Positions 21,986 through 33,697 of a stretch of DNA of 64,000 nt are shown here, piece after piece. The stretch is from Megalobrama amblycephala. Lineage: Eukaryota; Chordata; Actinopteri; Cypriniformes; Xenocyprididae. Positions within the stretch are counted from its first letter, which is position 1. Each line of letters begins with the position of its first letter. A program made the translations under genes and the position numbers. Below the pieces are notes generated by a model. The model was not told the origin of the DNA. It did no database searches and saw only the letters and a program-made list of their open reading frames with translations. The DNA lies in assembly GCF_018812025.1 (NCBI RefSeq), contig NC_063061.1:29204585-29268584 (forward strand), read 5' to 3'.

Positions 21986-22409
21986 TGTATTAAACAATTT
22001 TGTAGTTTTAACAAGTCATTTTTGGCCTTGCTTTTTTCTGGATAGGTACTGTAATAGGACAGGTAATAACTGAGATCAGAAAACACCACAAGTCCTATTT
22101 AAACTTCCGTCACCCACATGAGAGCCACAGCTCAGTGCATCAGTAAATGTATAGTAACTAGGCCACAGCTCCGACAAGAATTAGTAATAAAGATTCTGTT
22201 CTTCCACTGCTGGGATTTAATGGCACTATTGAGCACTGCATGCAACATTTAGACATGCTTCTTTGCATGTGACCCTGCTTGGTGTGTGTGTGTACGGTCA
22301 GCGTTATGTTCCACTAGCATCTCCATTGCCTAAGGGGTTACCTGTGACTCACTCTGCTGCTGTAATCATGCTGCTCGCTGCCTGCTTTCTAAACTTGATT
22401 TCCAGATTG

Positions 22410-22442
<33 letters not shown>

Positions 22443-23524
22443 CCTGGACTAATGTCAGCTGATTGATGGAGTTTGTTTGGGTTTAATTACACTGTAGGTG
22501 ACTGACTATGCCTGTGCACTTCACTGAAGCAGAAAACTCAACTTGGTTAGGCCAGAAATTGGATTTCCGAAAAAGAAACAACATCGAATGGGAGGTTCTC
22601 TGGACAATATCAATGTCTCTCTCACCATAGTTCCGCAATGAAAACAGACTTGTAACATAATTACCATGATATAATGATCGATTCCCACCATAGAACAAAA
22701 GATGTGCTGGACCAAAAAGACAGAATCTATATTGTTGAGACAATAATTGTGATGTGTTCATCTTCCACATGATAAGAGAAAGATGATAACAAGTCATTTA
22801 CCCTTCCTCTATAGATTTGGCTATCGATGACATCCAGACTCAATAAAACAGCCAGCAATGCATGTAAACGAATCGCCGTTCCAATATGCCGTCTCGGTAG
22901 GTGTCAATCATTACTTTGAGCAAAATAACCAGAACTGGAATTAAAAAAAAAAAAAATGAAATTTAGAACACTTAACATCCGAGAAAGACTTGGAGAGTAA
23001 GATATATGTGAGGGTCAGTTCTGTGGAGAGGTTTAATAATACAGGGCAAATTCTGTAGGGAATAAACGTTCAATTGAAGAGCGTGGCTGCTGGACTGCTG
23101 GAGTTCTCTCATCTGTCAGCTTTCCTAAATCAATTTAATTTCTTTGCCTATTTCCACAGGGGAAAATTGCAATGCTTAACGTACACAGTGTCCACAACAT
23201 AAAGAATTGTCAAAGATCAGCCTTTAACACAGCAGGTCTTTTTGCATTTTTATCACTGTAGGGGGTGGGTGCTATTTGGTTAAACCGATAAACCTGTAAA
23301 AATTTGTCAACTGGGAAAAAAAAAAAAACTGCATGGTAGGGAATGGACATTCCAATCAGATTATATTGAGCCAACACACATAGAACAGAAGAAGGTGGAG
23401 CAAAATAGTAAGTAACCCCACCCCCTTAGATACAGTTGCTAATTATTTCAAGCTTTCCCAATAATGCTTTGTCGCAAACTAGAGAGGAGATGTTCCTCTT
23501 GAGAGAATCATGTCAGAAATTAAC
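21986..23524. other. Non-coding stretch with (GT)n at 22411-22441
   Basis: No gene is supported. Short opposite-strand frames near 22483-22797 overlap in two frames without domain signal. A GT dinucleotide tract is the only clear structure. Confidence 0.35.
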
Positions 23525-23528
23525 TTAA

Positions 23529-24212
23529 AGGGGTCCTTGATTATGATTTCACTTTCAATGCAAAAGGAGATATTTTCTTTTACAGAAAGGACTACGACAA
23601 ACGGCTGGTAGGGACTACAACAAGCTTCTTCCCAGGTTGTTGACATCACAAACCCCAAAATGTACATAAACCCTGCCCCCGGGAACATGCAACAAAGGGG
23701 GTGAGGCCATGTTGGGCTGCTTTAGAGAAGAGGAAGGGTTGTTGTAGTAGAGTGTTCTTATCATGCCATCATTTTACGCCGGACTGCTTCACAAACGAGG
23801 GTCAATTCAACGCTGGATTTGCACAAAAGATTAACATGACGGCACATTCTTCCTGAGTCTCTCCATCAGTGTCCGACTCCAGTTTGAACAATGTAAGGCT
23901 GAACACCATTACTGACAATCGTCATTTTGGCTGTGTGAGATTCTCCAGCTTTGTTCTTGTTGAGTAAGTGAAGCCCAAGCAGTTTAAGCCCCGCCCTCTT
24001 CTGGAAAGCGGCCGGGAGCAGCAGCTCATTTGCATCTAAAGGGACACACGCAAAATTTTGTGTTTTTGCTCACACCCAAATAGGGGCAAATTTGACAAGC
24101 TGTAATAAATAATCTGTGGGGTATTTTGAGCGAAACTTCACAGACACATTCTGAGGACACCAGAGACAGAGACAAGATATTACATCTTGTAAAAGGGACG
24201 TTATAGGTCCAC
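23529..24212. mobile_element. TTAA-flanked MITE, reverse orientation
   Basis: Flanked by TTAA at 23525-23528 and 24213-24216. Its body is the reverse complement of the elements at 14600 and 25645: GGCTGCGTGAGATTCTCC-type text appears here as GCTGTGTGAGATTCTCCAGC, CTCATTTGCATCTAAAGGGA, and CACACCCAAATAGGGGCAAA. At 684 bp it is the best full-length member of this subfamily. No transposase. The outer termini are only weakly inverted. Confidence 0.75.
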
Positions 24213-24401
24213 TTAAATAAGCAGGATCAAGGCCATCATCAGGGGAGAAAACCAGAAACATTGTCCCAAACCCTGTGACAATGGATACTCAAAAAATGCA
24301 CCCAAATGATCGGAGGTATATGCATCAATAAAAAAATTGTCTAATAAAAAATAGTGTAATATTTCATGGTCAAAAATGATTAGATAAAATGTACATGACT
24401 C

Positions 24402-24403
<2 letters not shown>

Positions 24404-24470
<67 letters not shown>
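24404..24470. repeat. (AT)n microsatellite
   Basis: About 66 bp of uninterrupted AT dinucleotides, with short AT runs continuing to 24493. Confidence 0.9.
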
Positions 24471-24471
<1 letters not shown>

Positions 24472-24493
24472 CTTTTATGATTATATATATATA

Positions 24494-25640
24494 ATTCTAA
24501 AATAATACACAAACTGTTCAAAATTACAACTGCCTATATCTACAAACTACAAATTTAGAAATTAAAATTAAAAAATTACAATAAAATTCAAGACCTATTT
24601 AACTGTCCAAAAGTGTCAAAATACTTTTCTGGGATTCAAAATCAAATCAAATCAATATTCTTCTACTATGTGGTAGAACAATTTCAATACTTAAAAAGAA
24701 ATAATGTGTACACTGGAGTCTAGAATTCTGTGACTACATTGTATTATTCAAAATTAATAGGAAAAACAATAGAAAATATTAAGATTCTGCAATATTTCTT
24801 GGCTCAAATAATCAAATATGCGACACTGATAATGTTTTAAAATGTTCTTGCTTCAAACCTGATGATCATGTTTTCCAGGCACAGTTCATGCAGCTTGAGT
24901 AGTGTGCTCCAATTGTCATGCAGATACAGTATGAAAGAAAATCCATTAAATTAGAAAAATGTAAAGTAGTTATGTAAGAAATTTGGATCAAACTGTAAAC
25001 TTGCTGTCTGCCAAAATCGAGAATATTGTGATTGAGAAAATTTCTGCTTGTATCACCCACCCCATGTCACTCATTAGCTGTAGATTGTGAGTGTTCAGCT
25101 CTTGTACTGGGTGGGCGAATTATTGCAGTTGTGTCTCCATGGCAAGGGTGGACTTTATGGAGTGCTGAGCTGTGCCAGTCTGCTGGCTTGGTGTGGTGTG
25201 GTGCGGTCCGATGCGGGGGAGGTGATGAGCTCTGCAGAAAGGAAACAGGCTTTTCCAGATGGCAGGACTGTGATGATCAGCTCAACTGCCACAGACCTGG
25301 TCCAGCTACAGCATTAGTCCGGCCCGCCAACCTGTCATTACCTTATCTCTGCCTCTCTGCTATGCCATTCCTGACCCACCCGCCGTCTCTGGACTCATCT
25401 CCCGCTCTCTTTCTCTCTGTCTCATTCCCTCACTTTCTTTGCTTGCCAAACCCATCTTTCTGTATTCAGTTCTCTCTTCTTTTCCCCACTCTTCTGCTAG
25501 GGGTACTTTGCTACCATGACAATGTATTATTAACGTATTCATATACCATAAGTTACATCTGGATTATGTCCCGTTCAAAACTGAATTAGGAATGCCTTTT
25601 AATTCTTATCGAATTCCTGAATATATGAAATGGTCAAACT
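24494..25640. other. Non-coding stretch
   Basis: AT-rich to 25020, then GC-richer. The 185-codon plus-strand frame at 25032-25589 overlaps other frames, is rich in serine, leucine and proline from CTCT-rich DNA and has no recognisable domain. I do not call a gene. Confidence 0.35.
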
Positions 25641-25644
25641 TTAA

Positions 25645-26096
25645 AGGTGACCTATTATACTCCTTTTCACAAGATATAATATAAGTCTCTGGTGTCCCCA
25701 GAAGTTTCAGCTCAAATGACCCCACAGATCATATATTATTGCTTGTCAAGTTTGCCCCTATTTGGGTGTGAGCAAAAACATGCTGTTTGTGTGTCCCTTT
25801 AAATGCAAATGAGCTGCTGCTCCCGACCCGCTTTCCAAAAGAGGGCGGAGCTTTAACAGCTCGCGCTTCGGATGCTCAACAACAACAAAGCTGGAGAATC
25901 TCACGCAGCCAAAATGATGATTGTCAGTAACGGTGTTCAGCCTTACATTCAGTCGGACACTGATGGAGGAAGTTTCAACTTTTAGAATGCATGTGGACGT
26001 TTCTGAATGGTTAGTGGATAAATTTATGTAGTTGCTGTGAAGTTGATTCAACTCATCGACTGGCATGTTAATCTTCTGTGCAAATCCAGCGTTTTG
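25645..26096. mobile_element. TTAA-type MITE, right end truncated
   Basis: Begins after TTAA (25641-25644) with AGGTGACCTATTATACTCC and follows the 14600 element (GTTTCAGCTCAAATGACCCC, TTTGCCCCTATTTGGGTGTG, AGAGGGCGGAGCTTTAACAG). Homology stops near 26096 after GTGCAAATCCAGCG, where the other copies continue, so about one third is lost. Confidence 0.75.
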
Positions 26097-27480
26097 TCTA
26101 TTTTTTAATAATATAATTCAAATCCAATCCAGTCAAAATGATATCCAATTCAAATTCTCAGGAACTGTAAAATTCGAATATCACCCATCTCCGAAAAAAC
26201 ATGGTAACAGGATGGTACTTTTTGGTCTCCACCACTCTTTCACATCCCTGATCCTTTTCTCACCTCTCTTTCTCACTTTCTCTTTCTTTCCTGATCTACA
26301 TTTCCTTGGGTCAGCGATAGAGACTGTAAATGAATTCTGAAGCCGTGTCCAGCTGACTGGTTTTGCTGTGCAGTGAGAGGTGTTGGGAAGGGGGTAGCTG
26401 CCAATACAAGTGACAGCCCTTAATGCTCACCCTGCCTGGTGTGCTTCATTATGTCCTAGCCGCTGGATCTAGCCTTTACCCAGCACTCCGACACTTCTCT
26501 CTCTCTCTCTCTTTCTCTCTCTCGTCCCTTCCATCCTCCTCCTGCCACCCGTGTCGAGACAGCCCCTGCCGCTGATGCATTTACCTCATTCGGTGGGTTT
26601 TACCCTGAGCAAAGACAGTCAGGCCAGATTTCTCTAGCTCCTATCAAACCCACATTTCTTTGTCAGCTTTCTCCCCTCAGCCTGTGGCATGTTTGGGGAG
26701 GTAAACTACTTGATGAAATTTAAAAGTATAAATGTGGATGTGAATTATCACACCTCTGCTGGGCTCGGGCTGCCACTTCGGCTGGCTTGTGATTTTCTGT
26801 GTCCCGGGGTGGGAGTGAGCAACGGGCGTCCATTATTGATGACATCCATCAGGTTGAAGGGGCATCTAGAGAGGGCTGGGGTAGGCAGGGGTGGGGGCTT
26901 CTGCCATGTGACCGTATTGGCTGTAGTAGAAGAGCAGAGTCAAATGGGTAATAGTCATTTATTTGCATCAATGCAAAATGAATGCTGAGATGTACCCAGG
27001 GGTGTAGCAATGGGGTATAATTCAATGGTCTGAAAACTAGGGTTGGGTTGGGTTGGGTTGGGTTGGGGGTGTGGCGTTATAAATATCATTAGAAGCTCTT
27101 TGAAATGATTGCTCCGGATACACTATCTGAAATTATTTGAAAGGTTAAAAAAAATCTTTAAAGACAACAGTTGTTTTACAATTCTAAAATGTTTGAACAG
27201 TATTAAACTGCATGACTGTTGCACAAAGGTGGACTTGGTAGGTGTGTGCTAGACATAGTGGGCTAAGGTTTGTCGCTTGAGCATTCATTCGGCCCACTGC
27301 TTAAGCAACACGGCGGAGGCTTCTGCCTTGTCTTAATGCAGTCATTACTAGTATGTTGAAACTAGTGTGACCTTAATGTCTGTTTGAGTAAGAGAACATG
27401 ATCCTGCTAGACAATCTAGATAAAATCAGCTTTAGGTGGGAGCCAAGGAACAATGTAATGATATACAGTAACAATAGAGA
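26097..27480. other. Non-coding stretch with simple repeats
   Basis: No gene is supported. A CT-rich tract lies at 26496-26523. A (GGGTT)n run of about five units lies at 27038-27067; it is not a vertebrate telomere repeat (which would be TTAGGG). The unique GC-rich part at 26440-26920 may be functional non-coding DNA, but nothing proves it. Confidence 0.35.
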
Positions 27481-27483
<3 letters not shown>

Positions 27484-27576
<93 letters not shown>

Positions 27577-27577
27577 T
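27484..27577. repeat. (GATA)n microsatellite
   Basis: About 23 perfect GATA tetramers directly beside copy 1 of the TCATTCGGT-motif repeat family. Confidence 0.95.
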
Positions 27578-28315
27578 TCATTTTGAAGTTGTATTAAGTT
27601 TTAACAATGTATTATGTGGTTTTTATAATAAATTAACACTGCTTTTGTCATTTTTTACAAGATGGACAAAATTTGTCACCAAAAAGTCATTCGGTTTAAC
27701 CAAAATTTCAGTTTTAACGAATGACACTTTTGGTTGTACAGAATGTCGGTATTTTCAAACAATGCTAACAGGCTGATATCTAGTTACCTAGCTAGCTAGC
27801 AAAAGGACAATCAAACATTTTATATTTTGTACAAGTTTTTTAAATATTACAACATTTTCCATTTATAGCAGTTGTACCAAATGACCTGATGTTTCGGGAC
27901 ATGCGTATGAGCAAGTGAAAACATTAATTTTTCAAATAGTTAAGAGAAAGTTCGTTACTTTGCTTCACGACCGTGTGGTCCTTTGCAGGTGTCTGAATGA
28001 TGTCACATCCTGTCACATGATATTGACTGCATGACTTGATCCAAAATGGTCCCTTTATATTGGTTACTCCAAATGACATCAATGAAATTTATTTTTTGCA
28101 GACATTCTTTGTCTGCAAAGCAATGACTTCTACAAATAAATGTAATACCATTTTGCACTATGTTGATAAATGATGTTATAAAATCATGCCAAAATAAAAA
28201 AATATATATACATTTATTACGTTTTAAAATATTTTAAATCACAAATGAAATGGCTGTATTGGCCTTTGGACGGTTAAACAGAATGAAATTTTGACACTTC
28301 AAAATCTTTAAAATA

Positions 28316-29817
28316 CAGGTGCTGGTCATATAATTAGAATATTGTATATTATATAGAATATTTTTATTGTAAATTATTTTTAAAAATGAAACTTTCATAT
28401 ATTCTAGATTCCCTACATTTAAAGTAAAACATTTCAAAAGTTTTTTTTTTTAAATTTTGATGATTAGAGCGCACAGCTCTAAAATCCAGTATCTCAAAAT
28501 ATTAGAATATTTCCTAAGATCAATCAAAAAATGGATTTTCAAAACAGAAAAGTTCAAGTTCTTTAAAGTATGTTCATTTGTCCACTCAATACTTGGTCGG
28601 CAGCACATATTACAGCAAATGACTTGCTCCTAGCACAAATTCAGCATCAGTGAAGTGTGGCATGGAAGTGATCAGCCTGTGGCACTATTGAGCCTTCAGA
28701 TCATCTGTATATTGTTGGATCGACTGTTTCTCATCTTTCTCTTGAAAATATCCCATAGATTCAGGGGTCAGGCATGTTGGGTGGCCAATAAAACAGTAAT
28801 ATCATGGTCAGCAAACCACTTGGAAGTGGTTTTTGCACTGTGGGCAGGTGCTAAAGTCCTGCTGGAAAAGGAAATCAGCATCTCCATAAAGCTTGTCAGC
28901 AGATGGAAGCATAAAGTGCTCCAAAATCTCCTGGAAGATGGCTGCATTGACTTTGCACTTGATAAAACACAATGGACCAACACCAGCAGATGTCACGGCC
29001 CCCCAAATCATCACTAACTTCAGAAACTTCCCACTAGACTTCAAGCAGCTTGGATTCTGTGCCTCTCCAGTCTTCCTTCAGACTCTGGGACCATGATTTC
29101 AACATGAAATGCAAAATTTACTTTTATCTGAAAAGAGGACTTTCGACCACTGTTCACTGTCCAGTTCTTTTTCTCCTTAGCCCAGGTAAGATGCCTCTGA
29201 CGTTGTTTCTGTTTCAGAAGTGGCTTGGTAGTCCTTTTCCTGAAGATGTCTGAGTGTGGTGACTCTTGATGCGCTGACTCCGGCTTCATTTGACTCATTG
29301 TGAAGCTCTCCCAAGTGTCTGAATCGGCTTTACTTGACAGTATTCTCAAGCTTGTGGTCATCCCTGTTGCTTGTGCACCTTTGCCTACCCAATTTCTTCC
29401 TTCTAGTCAACTTTGCATTTAATATGCTTTGATACATCACTCTGTAAACAGCCACCACATTCAGTAATGACCATCTGTGACTTACTCTCTTTGTGGAGGG
29501 TGTCAATGATTGTCTCCTGGACCATTGCCAAGTCAGCAGTCTTCCCTATTAGTGTGGTTTCAAAGAACAAGAGATACCTGGAATTTATACTGTAGGGATG
29601 GTCATTTAATGAATCTCAAATGTAAATATTCTAATATTTTGAGATTCTGGATTTTGGACTTTCATTAGCTGTACACTCTAATCAACAAATTAAAAAATGT
29701 TTGAAATGTTTTACTTTACATGTGAGGAATCTAGTATAAATGAAAGTTTAATAATAAATAATTTACAATTAAAAAATGAACTTTTTCACGATATTCTAAT
29801 TATATGACCAGCACCTG
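28316..29817 (-). mobile_element. Tc1-like transposon with CAGGTGCTGGTCATATAATT termini
   Basis: TA duplicates flank it (28314-28315, 29818-29819). The left TIR reads CAGGTGCTGGTCATATAATT then AGAATATTG and the right TIR is its inverse. The pre-insertion sequence is given by sister copies of the host repeat, which read CTTTAAAATATCTTTATATG at the site (as reverse complement), so a single TA was the target. At about 1.5 kb it is full length. Its transposase is broken. Confidence 0.88.
28660..29560 (-). pseudogene. Broken Tc1-like transposase
   Basis: On the minus strand, 29041-29361 encodes the stretch before the catalytic core (KQRQRHLTWAKEKKNW, then a degraded copy of the first-aspartate region). 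The frame shifts, and 28808-29044 encodes VMIWGAVTSAGVGPLCFIK then FQQDFSTCPQ, which holds the second catalytic aspartate. The helix-turn-helix part toward 29560 and the C-terminal acidic region toward 28660 are only recognisable in fragments. At least two frameshifts make it inactive. Confidence 0.75.
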
Positions 29818-30009
29818 TAGCCTACCTTTATATGTTGCAAAAATATAATTAAAACCTTTTGGATTCAATAAAAGTGATCTAGTTGTACTACTTTTCATAC
29901 TTTGGATGTCATATCTTTGGTTTTTATTATTATTAAGGCCTTTAGACAAAAAAAAAAAAAAAAAAAAAAAAAAGACCTGTCTTGTCATTGACACAGATAG
30001 CTAGATAGA

Positions 30010-30405
30010 TGGTAATGGGTATGACAATGTCGATATGTTCGGTCTTGGCAGAATAGATCTGCTACACTGCTGCTGCTGCAGAGCAAGTACGAGACTTGCT
30101 ACAGCCAATACATACACGACATGCTGCTGTGAGCAAGTAAGACATGCTGCTGCTGTACAATATAGCATACATGAATTACCCATAGCAGATATATACAGGT
30201 GGAGCTGGGGAAGGTGTAGGGTTTCTGAAAGCACGCTGCACTGCTAAGGCAAATGCTACCCATGTATTTGAAGGTTAAGCATGAAAGCTTATTGGCTACC
30301 AATACAACAGGAACCAATCAACTGTGTCCTACAGATAATGATGTGATTACGAACAGGTTGAGTTAAAGGACTTATTAGCCTGCACACTTTGTAGATAGAA
30401 CTTTG

Positions 30406-30466
<61 letters not shown>

Positions 30467-30712
30467 GGATTACCCATAACAGATCTATACAGGTGGAGTT
30501 GGGGAAGGTGGAAGAATTCTGAAAGCGCGCTGCAAACTGCCAAAGCAAATGCTGACCAATTAAGTATTTGAAAGTTGAACTCAGTGGCTACTGACACAGC
30601 AGGAACCAATCAGTTGTGCCCTATAGAGAATGATGTGACTGCAAGCAGATTGAGTTAAGTACCTATCAGCCTGTGCCATTTAGATTTTCATGACAGAACT
30701 TTGTGTATAGAT
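30010..30712. repeat. Two tandem modules separated by GATA tract
   Basis: Module 1 (about 30165-30400) and module 2 (about 30468-30712) share ATTACCCATA.CAGAT, ACAGGTGGAG.TGGGGAAGGT, AAGCAAATGCT, ACAGCAGGAACCAATCA-like and TTGAGTTAA blocks in order. A (GATA)n run at 30400-30468 separates them. A third, more diverged copy in the opposite orientation is at 56390-56760. The family was not recognised. Confidence 0.7.
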
Positions 30713-30856
<144 letters not shown>

Positions 30857-31361
30857 CAAAATCTGAAATCCATTATAGTGTTGTCATTGTTTTGAATACG
30901 TGTTTGCTGAGCATGTTATCCAGTCTATTGTGCACAAAAGTTGAGGTTAGCAGCGATTAATCAATGTCTTTCAAATTGTGAGTGATCAATGCTCGACATT
31001 TGTGATCACTTTCTCTCTGTCCCTCCTGCGTCTTTTGGGAATCACGCTGAGTAAACAACACACACTCTCAATGATGTTTGATTTATCTTCATTTACACCA
31101 CTGACAGCTGCTCATCCTTTTCAATTGTTACGCACACACACGCACGTCATGCGTGTCACAGCATGAGCGGAGAAATAGCAGCATGGTGCAAGAACACACA
31201 CAAACAAATACACGAGCGCACACGCGCACGCGCCGACAGCGCTGGAATGATCATGTCTAATTTTTATTAGTGAGTTGATGATCAACCAAAGCATTGTTTT
31301 CACATTTAACGGCAGGAGTCGGGTGGCGAGGGATATGCTCACTGTCTCCCGGGTGATGGAG

Positions 31362-31412
<51 letters not shown>

Positions 31413-31850
31413 GGAGGCTGGGGTGGTAAGGGTGCCAGGAAATCAATGGCAACACACTGAAAGATGCGGGCTGGAGGGTAATTATTGGTCATTCTGTGTC
31501 TTCAGCACGGGATAGCAGAAATTGTGACAGATAATTAGGAGGTGGTGATTTCAGAGTAAGAAAAGCACGCTCCCGCTGCCGGCTACACGCTCAATGGACA
31601 GGATAAATAAATCAATGACATAAACAAAGCAGACATGCATGGAGTGCATATGCAGCGCTGAAACGCGGCCCGCACGGAATTGCAGGCGTGCTGAAAGGGT
31701 GGGCTTCTCTAATCTACATAGGAATATATGAAAGAGAGAAAAAAGAGCTATAGACAGGCCATTATCACACTGATCTTCCCGATGGGGTTGGGGGTAATCT
31801 TACACAGACAGACATAACACAAATTGTAGCTTATTCTGGCCAAGAACTAG
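30857..31850. other. Non-coding stretch with (GA)n at 31365-31412
   Basis: No gene is supported. Short frames on both strands run through the GA tract and are low complexity. GCACGC/ACACAC-rich text lies at 31128-31240. Confidence 0.4.
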
Positions 31851-31851
31851 G

Positions 31852-32230
31852 GCTGTGTATTGGTAAGAATTTGGTGATACGATACATATCGCGATACAGG
31901 GGTTACAATACGATATATTGCGATACTGTAACCAAGGTGATATGTTGCGATTTTTCTTTCTTTCTTTTTTTTTTTTCTTCAGGAAGAGGATCTAATTTTA
32001 GAAAAACTGTCATAAAGAACACATATATGCATGAAACATGCATGCAATCTGAGCAAAATTTTATTTAATCAGATCAAGGATCTGCATTTGCACTTATCAG
32101 TGCTTGCAGGATTCTTTATGGAAACAAATATAATGCAAACCAGGCTGGAAACCACAAAAATAGATTAGCATGGAAAATTTATTCAAATAAGTTTCTTTAA
32201 CGTGTATAGAAAATGCTAAAATAAATCAAT
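31852..32230. mobile_element. hAT-like element, 5' end only
   Basis: Starts AGGGCTGTGTATTGGTAAGA then GATACGATACATATCGCGATA, the typical first bases of a very common fish hAT-like family. Downstream AAACCAGGCTGGAAACCACA and ATTTATTCAAATAAGTTTCT also look like the internal part. No matching 3' terminus was found. Confidence 0.5.
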
Positions 32231-32545
32231 AACTCAAATGAATAAATCAATCAATCGAATTTCTGTCTGTTCCATCAGTAATAAGTACTGAACATTCCAG
32301 ATTTAACTCAGAACAGTCATGCTCATGGATCTAGAAACTTGTTAATTAACCTGGAAAATGTCGGCAAATCCGCTGACAAATCACTCATTATCAATGCAAT
32401 TACTGTAACAATTTTGCATACAAACTAACTCAGACATTGAGCCAATCAGATCTGATCTTACCAGACTGTGTTATTTTAATATTCTTTGCATACTATTATT
32501 TATATTTTGAAATCTATTTAAATTTACTCTTATTTCAGTTTTAGG

Positions 32546-32680
32546 CCACGTTCACATAGCGCGAATATTCTAAGAATGCGGTTGTGAGTCCTGAAAATTT
32601 ACGGGTGCGAGTTCGGTTATAGAATGCGGTTGTCACTCCCGTAAATAACCGTACTGTGTGTGAACGTAACCGTATTAAGG
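32546..32680. mobile_element. Small MITE with CACGTTCACA termini
   Basis: CCACGTTCACATAGCGCGAA at the left is matched by GTGTGTGAACGTAACCGTAT at the right as an imperfect inverse. GAATGCGGTTGT is present twice within (about 32575 and 32621). Confidence 0.5.
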
Positions 32681-33449
32681 ACTCAAATACAAGACTGACA
32701 AGTAATTTCAGTACTTCAATTTAGTATTTCAGTTAGTTGCTAAGGCAACATTTGTCATTTTCATTAATGTTTTCAGCTTTAATTTCAATTAATAAAAATG
32801 ATTTTTAAATGATGTTTTATTAACAAAGTTTAGGAGGAGGACATTCAAATGATCTACCCTATCAGCATAAGAGGAGGCCTATAAATACATAGGCGACCCA
32901 CCTATGTTCCTCGACAGTTTTTTCTGCATCCCTTCACCACCCCGTCTCCTCACACTTGCCCTCCCCCAGACAGCGCTTCAAATATGCATACTTTTTATTC
33001 CATCTAATCATTTGTAAGTGTGAACTCGTGAATAGTTTGTTTTCAATAACAACGCTGTTGCCAGATTGAGAAAATGCCTTTCATTTGTATCAGACTGTCA
33101 TAGTCCGGTTGAATTAAAGCAGATTAAGGTGGTACAGTAGCTGTTTTACATGGTTTTTAGCTAGTAAAACCTAGTCATCATCTGCCCCATGCTTGTTTTG
33201 GTGGACTACCAGACTACCTAGGCCACTTAGTTAGCTAAACAGTTGGAGACCTGGATTAACACCTTAACTTGGAATGGCTGTCTTTTCCAGCAGGGAAAAG
33301 AGTAAAAGAAAGAGAAAGAGAGCAGGAATAAGTATTCTCAATACTTGACATCTCTATTCATAGTTTTCACATGATGTCACACCCAGGGCAAAACAAGGCT
33401 TTCCTCCATTGTCCGCCAGTCATTTTTACCAGGTTTGTGATAAGTACTA
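32681..33449. other. Non-coding stretch
   Basis: No gene or repeat is recognisable. A purine-rich run lies at 33296-33330. Confidence 0.35.
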
Positions 33450-33697
33450 GTGATATTAAAAGACCAAATTCAGTATGTACCTTTTTGATGATGCATACTG
33501 TACACACAAGCAGATGAACCCAGAATATAAACGCAGTTTCTCATTAAGCGTTTTTCCAAAGAAAACCATTATAAAGAATAGGCTTATCCGCTTAACCATT
33601 TAGCATGTTGCATTCATATTCTGGGCTCATCTGCTCACCTGTATATTAGTATGCATCTTCAATAAGGTTTATACTGAATTTGATCTTTTAATATCAC
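33450..33697. mobile_element. Short foldback MITE
   Basis: The left arm begins GTGATATTAAAAGACCAAAT and continues CAGTATGTACC, GATGCATACTGTA, CAGATGAACCCAGAATATAA. The right arm is the reverse complement with a few mismatches, ending GATCTTTTAATATCAC. The arms are about 95 bp and the spacer about 60 bp. Confidence 0.8.

Larger units (their letters stand above)
27580..29985 (-). repeat. TCATTCGGT-motif repeat family, copy 1 (interrupted)
   Basis: Runs in reverse orientation relative to copies 2 and 3. Shared blocks are AAATGGCTGTATTGGCCTTT, CAAAATGGTCCCTTTATATT, GGTCCTTTGCAGGTGTCTGA and GCTAACAGGCTGATA. The 15-bp motif (consensus TCATTCGGTNNAACC) appears about six times, both ways. It is split at 28316-29817 by a Tc1-like element. 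Past 29818 it resumes with CCTTTATATGTTGC and ends near the poly-A run at 29949-29973. No coding capacity is visible. Confidence 0.75.

Noticed and set aside
25032..25589. 185-codon open frame
   Set aside because: Composition follows CTCT-rich DNA, it overlaps frames on both strands, and no family motif or splice structure is visible.
27038..27067. (GGGTT)n as a possible interstitial telomere repeat
   Set aside because: The vertebrate telomere unit is TTAGGG. This lacks the A and is only about five units.
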